From the NCBI RefSeq assembly GCF_035621455.1, contig NZ_CP141823.1:1302001-1366000 (forward strand): 64,000 bases of DNA, given 5' to 3'. The position numbers and the translations under genes are program-made. This DNA is from Vibrio natriegens NBRC 15636 = ATCC 14048 = DSM 759. GTDB lineage: Bacteria; Pseudomonadota; Gammaproteobacteria; Enterobacterales; Vibrionaceae. This document shows, one piece after another, positions 17,588 through 26,792 of this stretch. How positions within the stretch are numbered: the stretch's first letter is position 1; every line of letters begins with the position of its first letter. The notes below the pieces were generated by a model. That model ran no database searches. It had not been told where the DNA came from and worked only from the letters and a program-made list of their open reading frames with translations.

Positions 17588-18940
17588 ATGAGTGGCTTAC
17601 AGGAAATACAATCATCTGGTGCGAATGTGATTCTGCATGCTTTTGATTGGAAGTATGCTGACATTGCCCGACGTGCAAAAGAGATCCATGAGCTAGGCTA
17701 TGGTTCTGTTCTGGTCTCTCCACCAATGAAAAGCGCTAACGATGAACGCTGGTGGCAGCGCTATCAACCTCAAGATTATCGTGTTATCGACAATGCCCTT
17801 GGTAACACTCAAGATTTTATCCATATGGTTAATGAACTGGGTCGTTTTGGTGTGCTTGTGTACGCAGACGTTGTGTTCAACCATATGGCGAATGAAGCGC
17901 ACATGCGCTCAGATCTGCAATACCCAAGCAAAGAGATTTTACAGGAATACCAAAAGAACCCAGAGAAATACCAAGCGCTCAAGCTGTTTGGTGACTTATC
18001 TGAGCCACTATTCACTGAAGAAGATTTCGTGAAAGCGTTCGGTATTAAGAACTGGAAAGACAAATGGCAAGTACAAAATGGCCGAATTACTGGAGGACCA
18101 GCGGATCCCGGTTTACCGACTTTGCGTGTTTGTGATCATGTTGTTGAGCAGCAACGCGCCTATTTAAAAGCACTGAAAAAGATCGGGGTAAAAGGGTTCC
18201 GTATTGATGCGGCTAAACATATGACCCTTGAGCATCTTAAGCTAGTCTGGACCGATGATATTACCCAAGATGTGCACATTTTTGGCGAGATCATTACAGA
18301 TGGCGGGGCGACCGTCGAAGAGTATCAGCTGTTTCTAGAGCCATATTTACAAGAAACTCGCTTAGGTGCTTATGACTTCCCGTTGTTTACCACCATTTTT
18401 AAAGCGTTTTCTAAAAACGGCAGTTTTAAGACGTTAATTGATCCGTATTGTTTCGGTGAGGCACTGTCTCCGGGGCGAGCCATTACTTTTGCAGTGACGC
18501 ATGACATCCCGAATAACGATGTGTTCCTCGACTTAGTTATGGATGAAGAAGACGAATGGCTGGCGTATGCATATATATTGGGTCGAGATGGCGGTGTTCC
18601 TCTGGTTTACACCGATTTAGACACCAGTGGCATTAAAGGTAAAAGTGGCAAACCAAGATGGAAAGATGCATGGAGTGATCCTCGGATGGCCACCATGATT
18701 AAGTTCCACAACGCCGTTCATGGTCAACCTATGAAGGTTCTCGAAGGTAACGACGACATGCTGGTGTTAGAGCGGGGGGAGCAAGGTATTGTGGTCCTCA
18801 ACAAATCATCTCGTCCGCAGTCTTTGTCGCTTGCAACAGAAGGAAATTGGTTAGATATGATGACTGGAAACTCAGTTTCGTCCCAAGATGAGATCAAGGT
18901 ACCGGCCAAGTCGTCGATGCTACTATTGGCCCAGCTGTAG
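17588..18940 (+). CDS. Cytoplasmic GH13 alpha-amylase family enzyme
   Basis: 450 aa from the ATG at 17588, seven bases after AGGAG; the ATG at 17564 overlaps that site. All four GH13 regions are seen: DVVFNH (94-99), GFRIDAAKH with nucleophile Asp207, FGEII with acid Glu234, and VTHDIPNND with Asp306. The F-R-I-D-A-A-K-H-M form is that of animal-type and some bacterial alpha-amylases. No signal peptide is present, so it should act on internal alpha-glucans or imported maltodextrins. The C-terminal about 75 residues form the usual beta domain. It is followed by a long hairpin and is not in an operon with maltose genes. Confidence 0.88.
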   Translation: MSGLQEIQSSGANVILHAFDWKYADIARRAKEIHELGYGSVLVSPPMKSANDERWWQRYQPQDYRVIDNALGNTQDFIHMVNELGRFGVLVYADVVFNHMANEAHMRSDLQYPSKEILQEYQKNPEKYQALKLFGDLSEPLFTEEDFVKAFGIKNWKDKWQVQNGRITGGPADPGLPTLRVCDHVVEQQRAYLKALKKIGVKGFRIDAAKHMTLEHLKLVWTDDITQDVHIFGEIITDGGATVEEYQLFLEPYLQETRLGAYDFPLFTTIFKAFSKNGSFKTLIDPYCFGEALSPGRAITFAVTHDIPNNDVFLDLVMDEEDEWLAYAYILGRDGGVPLVYTDLDTSGIKGKSGKPRWKDAWSDPRMATMIKFHNAVHGQPMKVLEGNDDMLVLERGEQGIVVLNKSSRPQSLSLATEGNWLDMMTGNSVSSQDEIKVPAKSSMLLLAQL

Positions 18941-18947
18941 TGCTCTA

Positions 18948-18987
18948 AGCTTGTTTAACGTCGATTAATCAAGGCGTTAAACAAGCT
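18948..18987. terminator. Long hairpin between convergent amylase and AraC genes
   Basis: Perfect 13-bp inverted repeat AGCTTGTTTAACG / CGTTAAACAAGCT with a 14-base loop. There is no T-run, but the location between convergent genes favours a terminator. Confidence 0.65.
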
Positions 18988-19032
18988 ATCTATGTGTTGT
19001 GATTGTTTCGAACAACAGTATCGTGCCTTAGC

Positions 19033-20037
19033 TCAGGCGTGACGAGCTTGTTTTCGGTACTGGTTAGGCGACATATTGGTGTGCGAACGGAAAAATCTGG
19101 AAAATACTGATTGAGAAGAGAATCGAGTCAGTTCACTGATCTCGTTCATGCTCTTATTGGTTTCGGTGAGAAGTTTGACGGCTCTATCTAACCGGACTTT
19201 ATTAAAAATATCGGTAAAACACGTATTTTCTATCGTTAACTTTTTATTAAGTGTCCAGCGACTCATTTTTAATTTGTCGCAAACATTATCCAAAATTTTT
19301 TGATCGCAAAAAACCAGTTGTTCAGATACTAAAGAACTCACAATATCTTCAACAATAAATGAAAACTTACTTTGATTAATTTCATGATTGACTTTATCTA
19401 AATTTATTTTTTGTAGCCTGTAGAGGTTCTCGTTAAAAAAGGCATTTCTTTTGTTTATTTGCGGAGATTTTACAATTAAGTAGTTTTCGTTTTGGCCAAA
19501 TAAGCATTTAGTATCGAGTTTTTCGTTTGCTGTATGATGCGGAATCAAGTTCGTATGAGTTAACCCTACAGAGTATTTTCCATCTGAAATATACTGGCTA
19601 ATAATTTCACGAATAAAGACAAAGTTTGATAATGCACTGGAAATCATTTTATTCGGCCCAGTATCAGTATATTTTATCTTCATCGTATCTTGATCTACTT
19701 GTACTTCGCACTGGTCGCAACTGCCAATGACGGCGCGGTACTGAATATAGCTACTCATAGCCGACTCTGCAGAAGACTCATTAATGCATAAACTAAATAA
19801 ATCAGGGAATAATGAATACATGCCCTCTAACCCAGAATCTTTAAAGAATCGCTTTTGGTGAGGCATAAACGTTTCAAGAAGAGCATAATGCGCAGCCGAA
19901 GAGATTCGTCCATTCTTTTTATTGAGTTCATATTTGTTAATACCGCAACTTTGTATAATTTTATCTGTATCATGTCCTAATACAGATAGTTGTTGAAGCA
20001 TTGTAGATGTTAATACATTAGAGACACTGCCATTCAT
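19033..20037 (-). CDS. AraC-family transcriptional regulator
   Basis: 334 aa from the ATG at 20037 (MNGSVSNVLTSTM), which has AAGGACGA upstream; the longer frame to 20070 lacks one. The N-terminal about 200 residues match the AraC-type ligand-binding domain of the OruR/ArgR-like sort (PF12625-like: GLEGMYSLFPDLFSLCINES). The C-terminal about 100 residues hold the double helix-turn-helix, ending SMNEISELTRFSSQSVFSRFF and MSPNQYRKQA. The coding sequence is noticeably AT-rich with many Asn/Lys/Ile codons compared with its neighbours. It lies between the GH13 and GH3 genes, in the same direction as GH3 but downstream of it, so control of either is plausible but unproven. Confidence 0.82.
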   Translation of the reverse strand: MNGSVSNVLTSTMLQQLSVLGHDTDKIIQSCGINKYELNKKNGRISSAAHYALLETFMPHQKRFFKDSGLEGMYSLFPDLFSLCINESSAESAMSSYIQYRAVIGSCDQCEVQVDQDTMKIKYTDTGPNKMISSALSNFVFIREIISQYISDGKYSVGLTHTNLIPHHTANEKLDTKCLFGQNENYLIVKSPQINKRNAFFNENLYRLQKINLDKVNHEINQSKFSFIVEDIVSSLVSEQLVFCDQKILDNVCDKLKMSRWTLNKKLTIENTCFTDIFNKVRLDRAVKLLTETNKSMNEISELTRFSSQSVFSRFFRSHTNMSPNQYRKQARHA

Positions 20038-20250
20038 TATTCGTCCTTTATTAAGATTATAAATGAACAAAACCCAACCATTAACATGGTATATCTCTTT
20101 TGATATTTTTCCGTTACGGAAAAATGAATTAGTGATCTACTGCTAAAAATATATTTTACTTCGTGAAAAAATAGGAATCGAGATCAGATTCTTACTTCTG
20201 ATGATCGATTGATGTGGATAGCTAACGTATGGACAACATAAGAACTAAAA

Positions 20251-20277
20251 AAAGCCCGAAATAAAATTTCGGGCTTT
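20251..20277. terminator. Terminator of the GH3 gene
   Basis: Perfect 12-bp inverted repeat AAAGCCCGAAAT / ATTTCGGGCTTT with a 3-base loop; on the minus strand it is followed by a run of T. It lies 16 bases after the GH3 stop codon. Confidence 0.93.
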
Positions 20278-20293
20278 GATCGGTAAACGTGAA

Positions 20294-22741
20294 TTACTCT
20301 TTAATAGTCAGAAGATCTTCTTTTGTGACGCCTTCTTCTAATGCAAGCGCGTTCGGAGTTGTTTGACTTACAACAATCTCACTGCTCACAGTAAATTGTA
20401 CTGATGGTGCTTCGGTGCCAGTCACATCTGAAGACGGCGCGACATAGACGGTGTAAGCGCCTGGTTCAACGATCCATTGATTGTTTTCCGCATCAAAGCT
20501 CGCGAGGGTCTGAGCTGGGATCTTGAAAGTCAATGTCTCAGACTGACCAGCGTTCAACAGATCTGTCTTATTGAAGGCTTTGAGCTCGATGGTTGGTTTT
20601 TTCAGCTTCACTTCTGGTGCATTTACGTAAACCTGAGCCGCTTCTTTACCAGCCACACTACCGGTATTAGTAATTGTGGTGCTGATGGTAATAGAGCCTG
20701 ATGCACCACCTTTGGACAACGTATTGGAGACAATCGATGGGTTGCTGTACTCAAAGTTCGTGTATGACAGGCCGTAACCAAATGGGTATGCCGGAGCCTT
20801 ATCAAACGAAGAGTAATAGCGGTAGCCGACGTAGATACCTTCGTTATATAGAGACTCATCTTCTAGACCGTCCCCATCGGTATCAGCGCCTGGGAACGTA
20901 TCTGCTGATGGAACATCTGCATAGTTTACTGGCATAGTTTGCGCAAGTTTACCGCTTGGGTTAACTGCACCAGATAGTATATCAGCGACTGCATTACCGG
21001 TTTCTTGACCACCCATGTAGGCAAGAACAATAGAGTCTACTTTCTCTGACCAACCAGTCGTTTCAACAAGGCCGTTTACATTGAGGACCACTGTGACCGT
21101 TTTGCCTTGTTCGTGGAATGCTGTGGATACGGCATTAATGATCGCCAACTCTTCATTTGTCAGGCGGTAATCACCTTGTTCTGCACTTCGGTCACCACCT
21201 TCACCAGCCTGACGGCCGATGGTAATGACTGCCGCATCATCATTTTCAGCCGCGGCGTCGACACGTGCTTGCAAGCTAGCATCAACTTCTGGCTCTAAAC
21301 AGAATTCAAAAGCACCGATTAGCGCTCCTGTCGATTGTTTGTTGGCTTCGAAGTAGTCGCTGTAGTAGCTTGTAAGTCCTTGGTTAAGCTCAAACTTGTT
21401 CTCTAGCGCCGAGGCAATATCTACGATGTAAGCAGCATTCACATCACCACTCCCCGTACCACCTTTGAGGGTATTCACTTGAGTGGTACCAAATGAAGCC
21501 ACTTTACTACCTGATGCAAGTGGAAGGGCAGAATCTGTATTTTTAAGTAGAATCATACCTTCTGCAGCGGCTTGTCTGGCTAGTGCCGCATGTGCATCAA
21601 GATCCGGTGCATCGGAGTAGTTGTAGTTATTGTAAGAAGGGGTTTTCTGCATTTGAGCAAGAATTGCCACAACGCTGTTATCGATCTCTTCTAGTGTCAG
21701 CGTACCGTTATTATAAGAGTTAAGAAGATCCGTTTTTACACCGCCTGGTTCAATCAAATCGTTGCCAGCTTTCACTTGCTTGGCCGCTGACTCTACATCT
21801 CGTCCGCCTTCGACTTGGCCGGTGAAGTCACTTCTCAATCCAGATACATTACCTGCAAACCAGTCTGACATTGCCAGTCCTTTGAAGCCCCATTCATCTC
21901 TCAGGATATCAGTCATCAGATCTTTACGTTGGTTAGCGTATGTACCATTAACCAGGTTGTATGAGCTCATGATTGCCCACGGCTGCGCTTCTTCCACGGC
22001 AATCTGGAAACCTCTCAGATAGATTTCACGCAGGGTTCGTGGATCGGCGACCGTGTTATTGAAAAATCGGTTGGTCTCGGCATTGTTTGCGACAAAGTGT
22101 TTAATGGTCGCACCAATATTGTTGGACTGGAGCCCGTTCACCATCGCCGCTGCGATTTTGCCTGATAAGACTGGGTCTTCTGAATAGTACTCAAAGTTAC
22201 GACCAAGAAGTGGGTTACGCTGAATATTCATGCCTGGTGCTAACAAAAAGTCGACGCCATATTCTTTGACTTCGTTACCTTCAGCTTGACCTACTTTTTG
22301 AACCAGTTCGGTATCCCATGTCGAAGCCAGCAAGGAGCCAATTGGCCACGCGGTTGCGTAATACGTGTTGCTGTCACCATCACGTAATGGTTGAATTCTT
22401 AAACCAGCAGGACCATCAGCCAGTTTCACTGCTGGAATATCCAATTTCTTGTTTTTAACACCGTTGATGTAGCCAGCTACACCTGTCACATCTTTTTCAG
22501 GATCGAGATTAATCGCGTCCTGACCTTGATAGGTTGTTAAGTCCATACCCGGGCCAGACAAGATATCCAGTTTTTCGCTGAGGCTAAGTTTTTTCAGCAT
22601 GGATTCTGCTTTTTTAGTGTACTTAACGCCACTGTCCTGAATTTGTAGATTGTCTTTATCGTTAGCAGCGGTCGCAGTACCTGCTAACCCAAGTGCGACA
22701 GCAACGGTGATTAGCTTTGGTAGAGTTTTAAAGTCAGACAT
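20294..22741 (-). CDS. Secreted GH3 beta-glucosidase
   Basis: 815 aa. A signal peptide is cut near GTATA-AND (about residue 26). The GH3 N-terminal barrel spans about 50-380 with K-H-F motif at 215-217 and the nucleophile Asp293 in LAMSDWFAG. The GH3 C-terminal domain follows (about 390-650), with a GGDRSAEQGDYRL region near the acid/base, then a fibronectin-III-like domain (about 690-790: ITNTGSVAGKEAAQVYV). It should release glucose from beta-linked disaccharides or oligosaccharides in the periplasm or outside the cell. Shine-Dalgarno AAGGAAAC precedes the ATG. The SDTDGDGLEDES-like stretch near 625 is a calcium-binding-type loop. Exact linkage preference is unknown. Confidence 0.9.
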   Translation of the reverse strand: MSDFKTLPKLITVAVALGLAGTATAANDKDNLQIQDSGVKYTKKAESMLKKLSLSEKLDILSGPGMDLTTYQGQDAINLDPEKDVTGVAGYINGVKNKKLDIPAVKLADGPAGLRIQPLRDGDSNTYYATAWPIGSLLASTWDTELVQKVGQAEGNEVKEYGVDFLLAPGMNIQRNPLLGRNFEYYSEDPVLSGKIAAAMVNGLQSNNIGATIKHFVANNAETNRFFNNTVADPRTLREIYLRGFQIAVEEAQPWAIMSSYNLVNGTYANQRKDLMTDILRDEWGFKGLAMSDWFAGNVSGLRSDFTGQVEGGRDVESAAKQVKAGNDLIEPGGVKTDLLNSYNNGTLTLEEIDNSVVAILAQMQKTPSYNNYNYSDAPDLDAHAALARQAAAEGMILLKNTDSALPLASGSKVASFGTTQVNTLKGGTGSGDVNAAYIVDIASALENKFELNQGLTSYYSDYFEANKQSTGALIGAFEFCLEPEVDASLQARVDAAAENDDAAVITIGRQAGEGGDRSAEQGDYRLTNEELAIINAVSTAFHEQGKTVTVVLNVNGLVETTGWSEKVDSIVLAYMGGQETGNAVADILSGAVNPSGKLAQTMPVNYADVPSADTFPGADTDGDGLEDESLYNEGIYVGYRYYSSFDKAPAYPFGYGLSYTNFEYSNPSIVSNTLSKGGASGSITISTTITNTGSVAGKEAAQVYVNAPEVKLKKPTIELKAFNKTDLLNAGQSETLTFKIPAQTLASFDAENNQWIVEPGAYTVYVAPSSDVTGTEAPSVQFTVSSEIVVSQTTPNALALEEGVTKEDLLTIKE

Positions 22742-22900
22742 AGGGTTTCCTTGTTGTTATTTGAGGTTTCTTACCTAATGAACCTAAGAACGCAGTTGTA
22801 AGATGGTTCTGACAAATGACTTTAAAGATTTCAGTGCGTCGACACTTTGCATTTCGGAGAAATATTGTGCATTTTGGGGAAGCATTGAGAAATGTGATAT

Positions 22901-23047
22901 TTATACCAGTTCAGCGAGTAGCGTTTTCACCCTTATCGGTTTAATCACAAGCGCAGCCAGAATTTCGCTTTCATCGCCCGTGCATTCGGAGAGTTTCATG
23001 CCGATATTTTGGTTTGGGAGAAAACTTGTTTGATCTGATGAGACAGA
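22901..23047 (-). pseudogene. Possible remnant of a response-regulator receiver domain
   Basis: A 48-codon minus-strand frame closed by TGA on its 5' side reads to a C-terminus of ALVIKPIRVKTLLAELV, which resembles the K-P-x-x-x-x-x-L-L end of receiver domains. There is no ribosome site and no upstream receiver sequence, so if real this is only a 3' scrap. It sits in the 389-bp gap upstream of the GH3 gene. Chance similarity is quite possible. The same gap also holds an 8-bp inverted repeat, TTGATCTG / CAGATCAA (23030-23051). Confidence 0.2.
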
Positions 23048-23130
23048 TCAATCTTAACCATTTTTTCACCTGTCGGTCACATTAGTTCATCTACACTTAT
23101 TGTTGAATCGGCAGGCACAAGGAGACGGCT

Positions 23131-23424
23131 ATGATTGCAGTTCATCGAGACTATTGTTTATCCAGACGCCCGGATTTACACGCGCATATAGAAGTAAACC
23201 CAGTCGGTAAATTAAAAGTCGAAATCGTCGAACTTCAAGAGTGTCACTCGACCGCGTTTGACGATTTGTCTTTTGAAAGCCGCGGCAACGAGACGCGAAT
23301 TTGCGGTAAAGACAACGCGACTCCTTGGCAATTCAAGCTTGCGGTTTCTGACGCTAGAGAGCTTTCTCATTTAGTCGAGGAAGCGAGTGAAGAATATGAG
23401 ATTTTAATGAATGATCTTATGTGA
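23131..23424 (+). CDS. 97-aa conserved-looking cytoplasmic protein, unknown
   Basis: Starts with MIAVHRDYCLSRRPDLHAHI after a strong AAGGAGAC ribosome site and ends 40 bases before a strong terminator, so it is a real single-gene unit. The protein is acidic at its C-terminus (VEEASEEYEILMNDLM, likely helical) with a beta-rich N-terminal half. No signal peptide, membrane helix, metal motif or nucleic-acid motif is seen. I do not recognise a family. Confidence 0.75.
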   Translation: MIAVHRDYCLSRRPDLHAHIEVNPVGKLKVEIVELQECHSTAFDDLSFESRGNETRICGKDNATPWQFKLAVSDARELSHLVEEASEEYEILMNDLM

Positions 23425-23463
23425 TTTCGACTTCTAGTGGCGTGTAGTGGTGTTCTAAATATT

Positions 23464-23492
23464 AAAAACCTCCCTAAATCAGGGAGGTTTTT
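23464..23492. terminator. Bidirectional terminator
   Basis: 12-bp inverted repeat AAAAACCTCCCT / AGGGAGGTTTTT with loop AAATC and T-runs on both sides. It serves the 97-aa gene and the convergent Kef gene. Confidence 0.95.
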
Positions 23493-23507
23493 TTGTTTAG
23501 CAAACTA

Positions 23508-25463
23508 CTAGGTTTCTTCCTTGGGAAGGTGCAGTTCGTGAACGTTTTCCCCCTCAAAGGTCTCAGCATATTCTTTTGGTGGCGGAGTCCAACCACGCTC
23601 AGAACGAGAAAGATTGTCGTGGCGGTCTTTGCCCATTTCCTCTGCCATCTTTTCCTCTAACTGAATAAACAGCAGGCGATAGTTGTTATCAAAGCGTTTC
23701 CCTTCCGAGTCGTCTTCCCACGCTTTGTACAGCATTTCTGATTTACGCTCCTCGACGCGTTTGTAGGTCGCTTTTTGCTGTTCGACATAGAAAGGGTGAA
23801 TGCCAAGAACATTCATTGTTTGCCCTCCCAATTCTAACGCTGAGTGATAAGTTTCTGACTCAATAATATCTGCTCCCGCCTGCCTCAGAAGGTAGCCATG
23901 GCCTCGGTCGAAAGCGCGCGCGAGAATTTTTACCTTCGGGTAGGTGTGTTTTACGTATTTGACTAACTCAACACTGGCTTCTCGGTTGTCGATAGCGACG
24001 ACAAATGCTGCTGCTTCTTCGATGCCAGCGGTATGAAGCATGTCTGGACGAGTTGCATCACCAAAATAGGCACGAGTACCGATTTGGCGTAAGTTATCAA
24101 CTTGATCGGCTTGGTGGTCCAGCACCACGGTATTGACCCCATTGGACACCAATAAGCGATTCACTATTTGCCCGAAGCGCCCGATTCCCGCAATGATTAC
24201 CGTTCCTTTTTCTTCAATCGTGTCACTTTCTCGTTGATTAGACTGACTTTCGAATCGAGGCAGAATGACCTTATCAAACAAAATAAACAGTCCTGGCGTC
24301 AGGAACATGGATATCGCGACAACAAGAGACAGGGTTTGTGATAACTCATAAGGGATCACGTGGTTTTGTACTGAGAAGCTGAGTAGTACAAAACCGAACT
24401 CACCGGCTTGAGCCAAGCTCAGCGTGAACAACCAGCGGTTACTGCCTTTAACTCGGAAGATGATCCCGAGGCTAAACAGCACTAAGGCTTTTAACACCAT
24501 GACGCTGAGAGTCAGCGCCAAGATTAACCAGAATTCACCAAACAAAACGGAAAAGTTAATCCCCGCGCCAACGGTGATAAAAAACAAGCCTAGTAATAGC
24601 CCTTTAAATGGTTCGATGTTGGATTCAAGCTCATGGCGGAACTCGCTGTTGGCTAACACTACTCCGGCCAAGAAGGTTCCCAGCGCAGGTGATAGGCCAA
24701 CCAGGCTCATCAGTGCAGCGATACCGATCACTAACATCAGGGCGGTGGCGGTAAAGATTTCGCGCAGCCCTGAGCTGGCAACGTAACTGAGTAGAGGACG
24801 GCTCAAATAGTGTCCGCCAACAACGACGATAGCAATCGAAGCGGTTATCACCAGCCCGTACGCCCAGCCTGGTAAATCGGCGACGAGATTTAAATCGTCG
24901 TGGTGCTGCGCTGCAGTTTGAGCAGTTTGTTGAGCGAGCTCCACGAGTTCAGGTAATGCGAGAAGTGGAATGAAAGCCAGCATTGGGATAACGGCAATAT
25001 CTTGAAAAAGAAGCACGGAAAATGCGTTTTTCCCACCATCACTTTTCGTTAAACCTTTTTCGCTGAAAGTTTGCAGTACGATCGCCGTGGAAGAAAGGGC
25101 AAAAATCAAACCTATCGCCAGCGAAATGGTCCATGGCTGGTCAAAGTACAAGGCAATCGCCATGATAGCGCCAGTGGTTCCCACAACCTGAAGACCACCT
25201 AAACCCATTAAGCGATTACGCATTGCCCAGAGCATTTTAGGTTCGAGTTCCAGGCCGACTAGGAACAACATCATCACAACACCAAACTCAGCAAAGTGCT
25301 GAATTGTCGTTGTCTCTTCTCCAACTAAGCCAATAATTGGGCCGATGACAACGCCCGCGATTAAATAGCCTAAGACGGAACCAAGACCAAACCGCTTAGC
25401 GAGCGGTACAGCGATGACTGCGGCAAAAAGGTAGACAAAAGCCTGTAAAAATATTCCTGTCAT
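23508..25463 (-). CDS. KefB/KefC-type CPA2 potassium/proton antiporter
   Basis: 651 aa. Residues 1-390 are a CPA2 membrane domain of about 12 helices (GYLIAGVVIGP; FGVVMMLFLVGLELEPK; LLFQDIAVIPMLA). Residues about 405-530 are an RCK/TrkA-N domain with a Rossmann start (VIIAGIGRFGQIVNRLL) and GDATRPDMLHTAGI. The tail is hydrophilic. Kef systems release K+ and acidify the cytosol when electrophile-glutathione adducts form. The ATG overlaps the stop of the upstream flavoprotein gene by four bases (ATGA), matching the known Kef/KefF-G pairing. Length is slightly above E. coli KefC (620). Confidence 0.88.
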   Translation of the reverse strand: MTGIFLQAFVYLFAAVIAVPLAKRFGLGSVLGYLIAGVVIGPIIGLVGEETTTIQHFAEFGVVMMLFLVGLELEPKMLWAMRNRLMGLGGLQVVGTTGAIMAIALYFDQPWTISLAIGLIFALSSTAIVLQTFSEKGLTKSDGGKNAFSVLLFQDIAVIPMLAFIPLLALPELVELAQQTAQTAAQHHDDLNLVADLPGWAYGLVITASIAIVVVGGHYLSRPLLSYVASSGLREIFTATALMLVIGIAALMSLVGLSPALGTFLAGVVLANSEFRHELESNIEPFKGLLLGLFFITVGAGINFSVLFGEFWLILALTLSVMVLKALVLFSLGIIFRVKGSNRWLFTLSLAQAGEFGFVLLSFSVQNHVIPYELSQTLSLVVAISMFLTPGLFILFDKVILPRFESQSNQRESDTIEEKGTVIIAGIGRFGQIVNRLLVSNGVNTVVLDHQADQVDNLRQIGTRAYFGDATRPDMLHTAGIEEAAAFVVAIDNREASVELVKYVKHTYPKVKILARAFDRGHGYLLRQAGADIIESETYHSALELGGQTMNVLGIHPFYVEQQKATYKRVEERKSEMLYKAWEDDSEGKRFDNNYRLLFIQLEEKMAEEMGKDRHDNLSRSERGWTPPPKEYAETFEGENVHELHLPKEET

Positions 25464-26077
25464 GAGGCTTCCTTAATCAGTTCAGGCAGAGCGCTGTTGA
25501 GTTTAATCAGTGAAGCGGCTGCATCAATATCAAGCCTGTCTTCAACCAATGCGGTTAATAGCTTTATGTAGCGTTCCACATGCCGAGGTATCCGGCCTTC
25601 TTCTGCTGCGGTGCGAGATCCGAACATCGCCAGAGGGGCGACGTAGTTCATGCCTGTCAGAGCGGACATTTGTTCAATAGGAGCCAGCAGTTCGCGAATC
25701 GTGAAATGGTTATAGCCTTCCGCTTTGTAGGCTTCTTCTTTGCCGCCAGCAGAAAGCACACAAAGCATGGTTTTGCCTTGTAACTCAGTACCATCGGTCC
25801 CATAAGCAAACCCATATTCTAAAACCAGATCTTGCCACTCTTTTAGAATCGATGGGGTAGAGTACCAATATAGAGGAAATTGAAAAATCACTACGTCATG
25901 GTCGCGCAAGCGCTGTTGTTCACGATCGATATTGATATTAAATCGTGGATATTCACCATAAAGATCGACACATGTTACGCCATGTATTTTCTGAGCTTCT
26001 TTAAATAGCTTTATATTCACTTCTGAACGATGTTGAGAAGGGTGAGCAAAGAGAATTAATACTTTTTTATTGGTCAT
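25460..26077 (-). CDS. KefF/KefG-type NAD(P)H oxidoreductase, ancillary to Kef
   Basis: 205 aa flavodoxin-fold quinone reductase: VLILFAHPSQHRSEVN binds FMN phosphate, FQFPLYWYSTPSILKEW is the family core motif, and LSAGGKEEAY follows. KefF/G proteins bind the cytosolic side of the antiporter and are needed for full activity; they also reduce quinones. Shine-Dalgarno AAGGAT before the ATG; four-base overlap with the antiporter gene couples their translation. The C-terminal about 30 residues extend beyond E. coli KefF/KefG (about 180 aa). Upstream, TGGTAC occurs at 26200 and 26232. Confidence 0.85.
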   Translation of the reverse strand: MTNKKVLILFAHPSQHRSEVNIKLFKEAQKIHGVTCVDLYGEYPRFNINIDREQQRLRDHDVVIFQFPLYWYSTPSILKEWQDLVLEYGFAYGTDGTELQGKTMLCVLSAGGKEEAYKAEGYNHFTIRELLAPIEQMSALTGMNYVAPLAMFGSRTAAEEGRIPRHVERYIKLLTALVEDRLDIDAAASLIKLNSALPELIKEAS

Positions 26078-26299
26078 GGGGATCCTTGCCAGCTGCTTAC
26101 CGTTTGAGGAGTAACAACCTGTTTTATATTGGGAACAGGTACGCTGCGTATAGTTACCAAATCTAACTCATAAACTTTAGCCTAGCTAGTTTCTACGTTG
26201 GTACTACTTAATCGCATTGGCCTATCAGGATGGTACCTACTCTAATAGTAATTAGTGAACGAGTGGGCTGAGTCTTAATTTTAATTAACGTCGATACAA

Positions 26300-26330
26300 A
26301 AAAGCCGATAGTGATTCACTATCGGCTTTT
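26300..26330. terminator. Terminator of the universal stress protein gene
   Basis: 15-bp inverted repeat AAAAGCCGATAGTGA / TCACTATCGGCTTTT with T-runs on both strands, 36 bases after the stop of the minus-strand gene. Confidence 0.92.
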
Positions 26331-26366
26331 GCTTTATATTGGATATCGTATCTGATTGACAGAACC

Positions 26367-26792
26367 CTAGTCGTGAATAGGCACAACCAGAATATCGACT
26401 GGTGACTTATTTATTAGATGACGAGAGTAGGAGATAAGTTTGCTCCACAAATCCTGATGGTGACCACAGATCAGTAAGTCGACTTCTTGCTCTTTTATGG
26501 TTGTTTCTAGTTTGTCAGCTAAATCGCCAGTACCCACAAAGAAGTGTTTTAGTGGGTAGTCCATATAATCGCTGAATGTTTTTAGACATTCCATCGAATG
26601 CTCATTTAGCGGTACATGATCTGGGTTTGCTTTGATATCCACGAGCTCGCGATAAATTTCACCATGAGTACCATCCACATGGATGAATGAAATGTCGGAG
26701 TCGAGGTAGTTTGCCATTTCTACTGCTCTATCAATCAGCACTGTGCTTTCATCAGCAAGTTCTAGTGCGACAAGAATATGTTTGTATTTCAT
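26367..26792 (-). CDS. UspA-family universal stress protein
   Basis: 141 aa from the ATG at 26792 (MKYKHILVALELADES); AAGGGCG lies eight bases upstream, and the in-frame GTG at 26798 overlaps it. A single Usp domain: the N-terminal strand KHILVALEL, then DLLICGHHQDLWSK and a C-terminal S-P-V-D-I-L-V-V-P. The last motif replaces the G-x2-G-x9-G-S/T ATP loop (only a G-H-H form remains), so ATP binding is doubtful and it is closer to the UspA than the UspFG type. Single gene. Confidence 0.88.
   Translation of the reverse strand: MKYKHILVALELADESTVLIDRAVEMANYLDSDISFIHVDGTHGEIYRELVDIKANPDHVPLNEHSMECLKTFSDYMDYPLKHFFVGTGDLADKLETTIKEQEVDLLICGHHQDLWSKLISYSRHLINKSPVDILVVPIHD

Noticed and set aside
22803..23033. 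76-codon plus-strand frame before the 97-aa gene
   Set aside because: No Shine-Dalgarno sequence and Ser/Phe-rich noise; the complementary strand looks more protein-like.
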